From Lachnoclostridium sp. UBA6558 (lineage in GTDB: Bacteria > Bacillota > Clostridia > Lachnospirales > Lachnospiraceae), in assembly GCA_002434335.1 (NCBI GenBank), contig DJJW01000074.1, positions 87,226-95,349 of the forward strand: a DNA stretch of 8,124 nucleotides, read 5' to 3'. The notes beneath the pieces are model-generated. The model worked only from the letters and a program-made list of their open reading frames with translations. It ran no database searches and had not been told where the DNA came from. The position numbers were made by a program, and so were the translations under genes. This document shows, one piece after another, positions 6,898-8,124 of the stretch (position 1 is the first letter of the stretch; every line of letters starts with the position of its first letter).

Positions 6898-7025
6898 TGG
6901 AAAGTCAATAATTCTATAATTTTATTTGTGCATATTTTTAGACATTATAATGAAGAAACACTAAAAGTATAAACAATATCTTATAAAAACTAAAATATTT
7001 TATTAAAATAATAATACAAAATATA
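6898..7025. other. AT-rich spacer between the two divergent promoters
   Basis: This stretch is overwhelmingly A and T, with A-tracts on the side nearest the rightward promoter (about 6960-7020). It contains no open frame of interest. It can supply upstream-element (alpha-subunit) contacts to both promoters and may be intrinsically bent. No further operator was recognised here. Confidence 0.5.
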
Positions 7026-7054
7026 TTGACAAAGACCGAATGTAATATTATAAT
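7026..7054 (+). promoter_or_regulatory. Consensus sigma-A promoter of the ABC transporter operon
   Basis: TTGACA (7026-7031) and TATAAT (7049-7054), both perfect, are separated by 17 bases. Transcription would start near 7061, leaving a leader of about 130 bases before the permease ATG. It mirrors the leftward promoter in every core feature, which suggests the importer and the catabolic enzymes are controlled together. Confidence 0.85.
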
Positions 7055-7083
7055 TTTCACATAAATTACAATTTGACTTGTTA

Positions 7084-7098
7084 ATGGAAACGATTCCA
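7084..7098 (+). promoter_or_regulatory. cre / LacI-family operator in the ABC transporter leader
   Basis: ATGGAAACGATTCCA fits WTGNAANCGNWNNCW at every defined position. With the next base it forms the dyad ATGGAA....TTCCAT (7084-7099) around the CG-containing centre. It differs from the leftward site at only two of 15 positions and reads in the direction of its own operon. It lies about 24-38 bases downstream of the predicted start of transcription. The same protein very probably binds both sites. Confidence 0.75.
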
Positions 7099-7178
7099 TG
7101 AAAGAATACCACAAAGAGTGGAGTAATTTTCATTGATTAAATGGTTACAATAGTAAGTATATCTAAAAAATGAATTGA

Positions 7179-7185
7179 AGGGTGG
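7179..7185 (+). promoter_or_regulatory. Ribosome binding site of the permease gene
   Basis: AGGGTGG lies 7 bases before the ATG at 7193-7195. It supports this start over the short out-of-context ATG frames earlier in the leader, at about 7097 and 7141, which stop after 10-12 codons. Confidence 0.7.
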
Positions 7186-7192
7186 ATTTTAT

Positions 7193-8124
7193 ATGGGAAA
7201 ATTAACAATCCATTTTAAGAACTTCTTTCGCGAATTAAGGCGTAAGCACATTTTGTTCTTAATGATTTTACCGGTTATTGTGTACTTTATTATTTTTGCC
7301 TACATACCTATGCCAGGTGCGTACATCGCGTTTGTTGACTACAGTATAGGTAAGGGAATCTTCGGCAGCGATTTTGTCGGGTTGAAGAATTTTGAATTTT
7401 TGGCAAAGACAGGTGATTTGTGGCGAATCACAAAAAACACTTTGGTGTATAACCTTGCGTTTCTGGCTTTTTGCAACCTGTTCCAAGTTGCCTTTGCTAT
7501 AATGTTATCAGAGCTTGGAAGCAAATGGTTTAAAAAGATATCACAGTCTGTTATTCTGTTGCCGTATTTTATATCCATGGTTATTGTAGGTTTTTTTGCA
7601 TATAACTTATTTAATTATGATCATGGTTTTATAAACACATTATTGATGAATATAGGACTAGAGAAACATGATTTTTATTCCGACCAGGGAATCTGGAAAT
7701 ACATTATTGTATTTTTTAAGGTTTGGAATCAAACAGGATACGGTATGATAATATACCTGGCAACGATTACCGGTATCAGTGCAGATATTTATGAAGCTGC
7801 CGCCCTTGATGGTGCTTCCCCGATGCAGAAGATTCGTTATATCACCATACCGTTATTAAAGGCTACCGTTATATTACTCTTCCTATTCGGGTTAGGTGGT
7901 ATATTAAAGGGTTCCTTTGATTTGTTCTATAACCTGATTGGTAATAATTCAGTATTATTCCCACAAACAGATATTATTGATACATTCGTATTCCGAAGCC
8001 TGGTAGGTCAGTTTAATTTCTCCCAGGGTGCAGCAGTTGGTTTCTACCAGTCAATTTTCGGATTGATACTCGTACTGTTGGTAAATGCTGTCGTTAAGAA
8101 AATAGAGCCAGACAGCGCGTTATT
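7193..8124 (+). CDS. CUT1-type ABC sugar permease, LplB/MalF-like (3' end just outside the window)
   Basis: 310 residues are readable. The reading ends at IEPDSAL plus two bases of the next codon, and LplB-type permeases have about 300-320 residues, so the stop is probably only a few codons beyond the edge. Six hydrophobic segments are visible, at about 20-38, 84-107, 118-140, 168-190, 222-240 and 283-301. The N-terminus is basic and cytoplasmic. The binding-protein-dependent permease signature begins at E201 (EAAALDGAS, 201-209) and runs to IPLL (219-222); this loop contacts the ATPase subunit. The protein would be one of two membrane subunits of an oligosaccharide importer. The partner permease and solute-binding protein should follow downstream, and the ATPase may be a shared MsmK-type protein encoded elsewhere, as is common for CUT1 systems in Firmicutes. 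Divergence from the phosphorylase-GH3 operon with matched promoters and operators suggests it carries their substrate. The imported sugar is inferred from neighbours, not from the permease itself. Confidence 0.9.
   Translation, partial: MGKLTIHFKNFFRELRRKHILFLMILPVIVYFIIFAYIPMPGAYIAFVDYSIGKGIFGSDFVGLKNFEFLAKTGDLWRITKNTLVYNLAFLAFCNLFQVAFAIMLSELGSKWFKKISQSVILLPYFISMVIVGFFAYNLFNYDHGFINTLLMNIGLEKHDFYSDQGIWKYIIVFFKVWNQTGYGMIIYLATITGISADIYEAAALDGASPMQKIRYITIPLLKATVILLFLFGLGGILKGSFDLFYNLIGNNSVLFPQTDIIDTFVFRSLVGQFNFSQGAAVGFYQSIFGLILVLLVNAVVKKIEPDSAL

Noticed and set aside
6901..6920. TATAAT-like hexamer right of the TTGACA at 6878-6883, as a further rightward promoter
   Set aside because: The spacing to that TTGACA is about 31 bases, far from the 16-18 needed, and a perfect rightward promoter exists at 7026-7054.
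7097..7173. Two tiny open frames of 12 and 10 codons in the permease leader, considered as an upstream peptide
   Set aside because: Neither has a ribosome binding site, and the sequences show no run of regulatory codons typical of leader peptides.
7268..7578. Two minus-strand frames of 72 and 79 codons opposite the permease gene
   Set aside because: They are antisense to the permease, whose membrane segments and EAA signature are clear; their translations show no family features.

Overview
The window looks like an AT-rich, low-GC Gram-positive chromosome segment, most likely from a plant-polysaccharide-degrading Clostridia/Lachnospiraceae relative. The evidence is consensus sigma-A promoters, strong AGAAAGGA ribosome binding sites, a BlaI/MecI-type repressor with a TTG start, cre/LacI-like operators and a CUT1 oligosaccharide permease. 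The genus is inferred from style and gene content, not proven.

Layout, left to right: (1) 1-262, the 5' part of a BlaI/MecI-type repressor on the minus strand, with its promoter and a 50-bp palindromic operator. (2) 263-689, about 430 bp with no intact gene; it holds a strong rho-independent terminator (488-534) for the operon to its right, a short open frame interrupted by TAG that may be a decayed repeat, and two small hairpins. (3) 690-3269, a cytoplasmic family GH3 beta-glucosidase with permuted domain order (C-domain, FnIII, then TIM barrel). (4) 3270-3403, an intercistronic spacer that can fold into a nested hairpin ending at the GH3 ribosome binding site. (5) 3404-6751, a very large GH94-type glycoside phosphorylase of 1115 residues, best matched by 1,2-beta-oligoglucan (sophorooligosaccharide) phosphorylase. 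(6) 6752-7192, a divergent control region with two perfect TTGACA-N17-TATAAT promoters, one per strand, each with a cre/LacI-type operator just downstream. (7) 7193-8124, a nearly complete LplB/MalF-like ABC sugar permease on the plus strand, cut by the window edge.

Reading: oligosaccharides enter through the ABC importer, whose remaining genes should lie to the right. They are shortened inside the cell by the phosphorylase, which would conserve bond energy as glucose 1-phosphate, and the remaining disaccharide is hydrolysed by the GH3 enzyme. From memory, Listeria innocua pairs Lin1839 (1,2-beta-oligoglucan phosphorylase) with Lin1840 (GH3 beta-glucosidase) and an ABC importer, and this locus resembles it. 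The linkage specificity (beta-1,2 versus beta-1,3 or beta-1,4) cannot be settled from sequence reading alone.

No RNA gene, CRISPR array or intact mobile element was seen.
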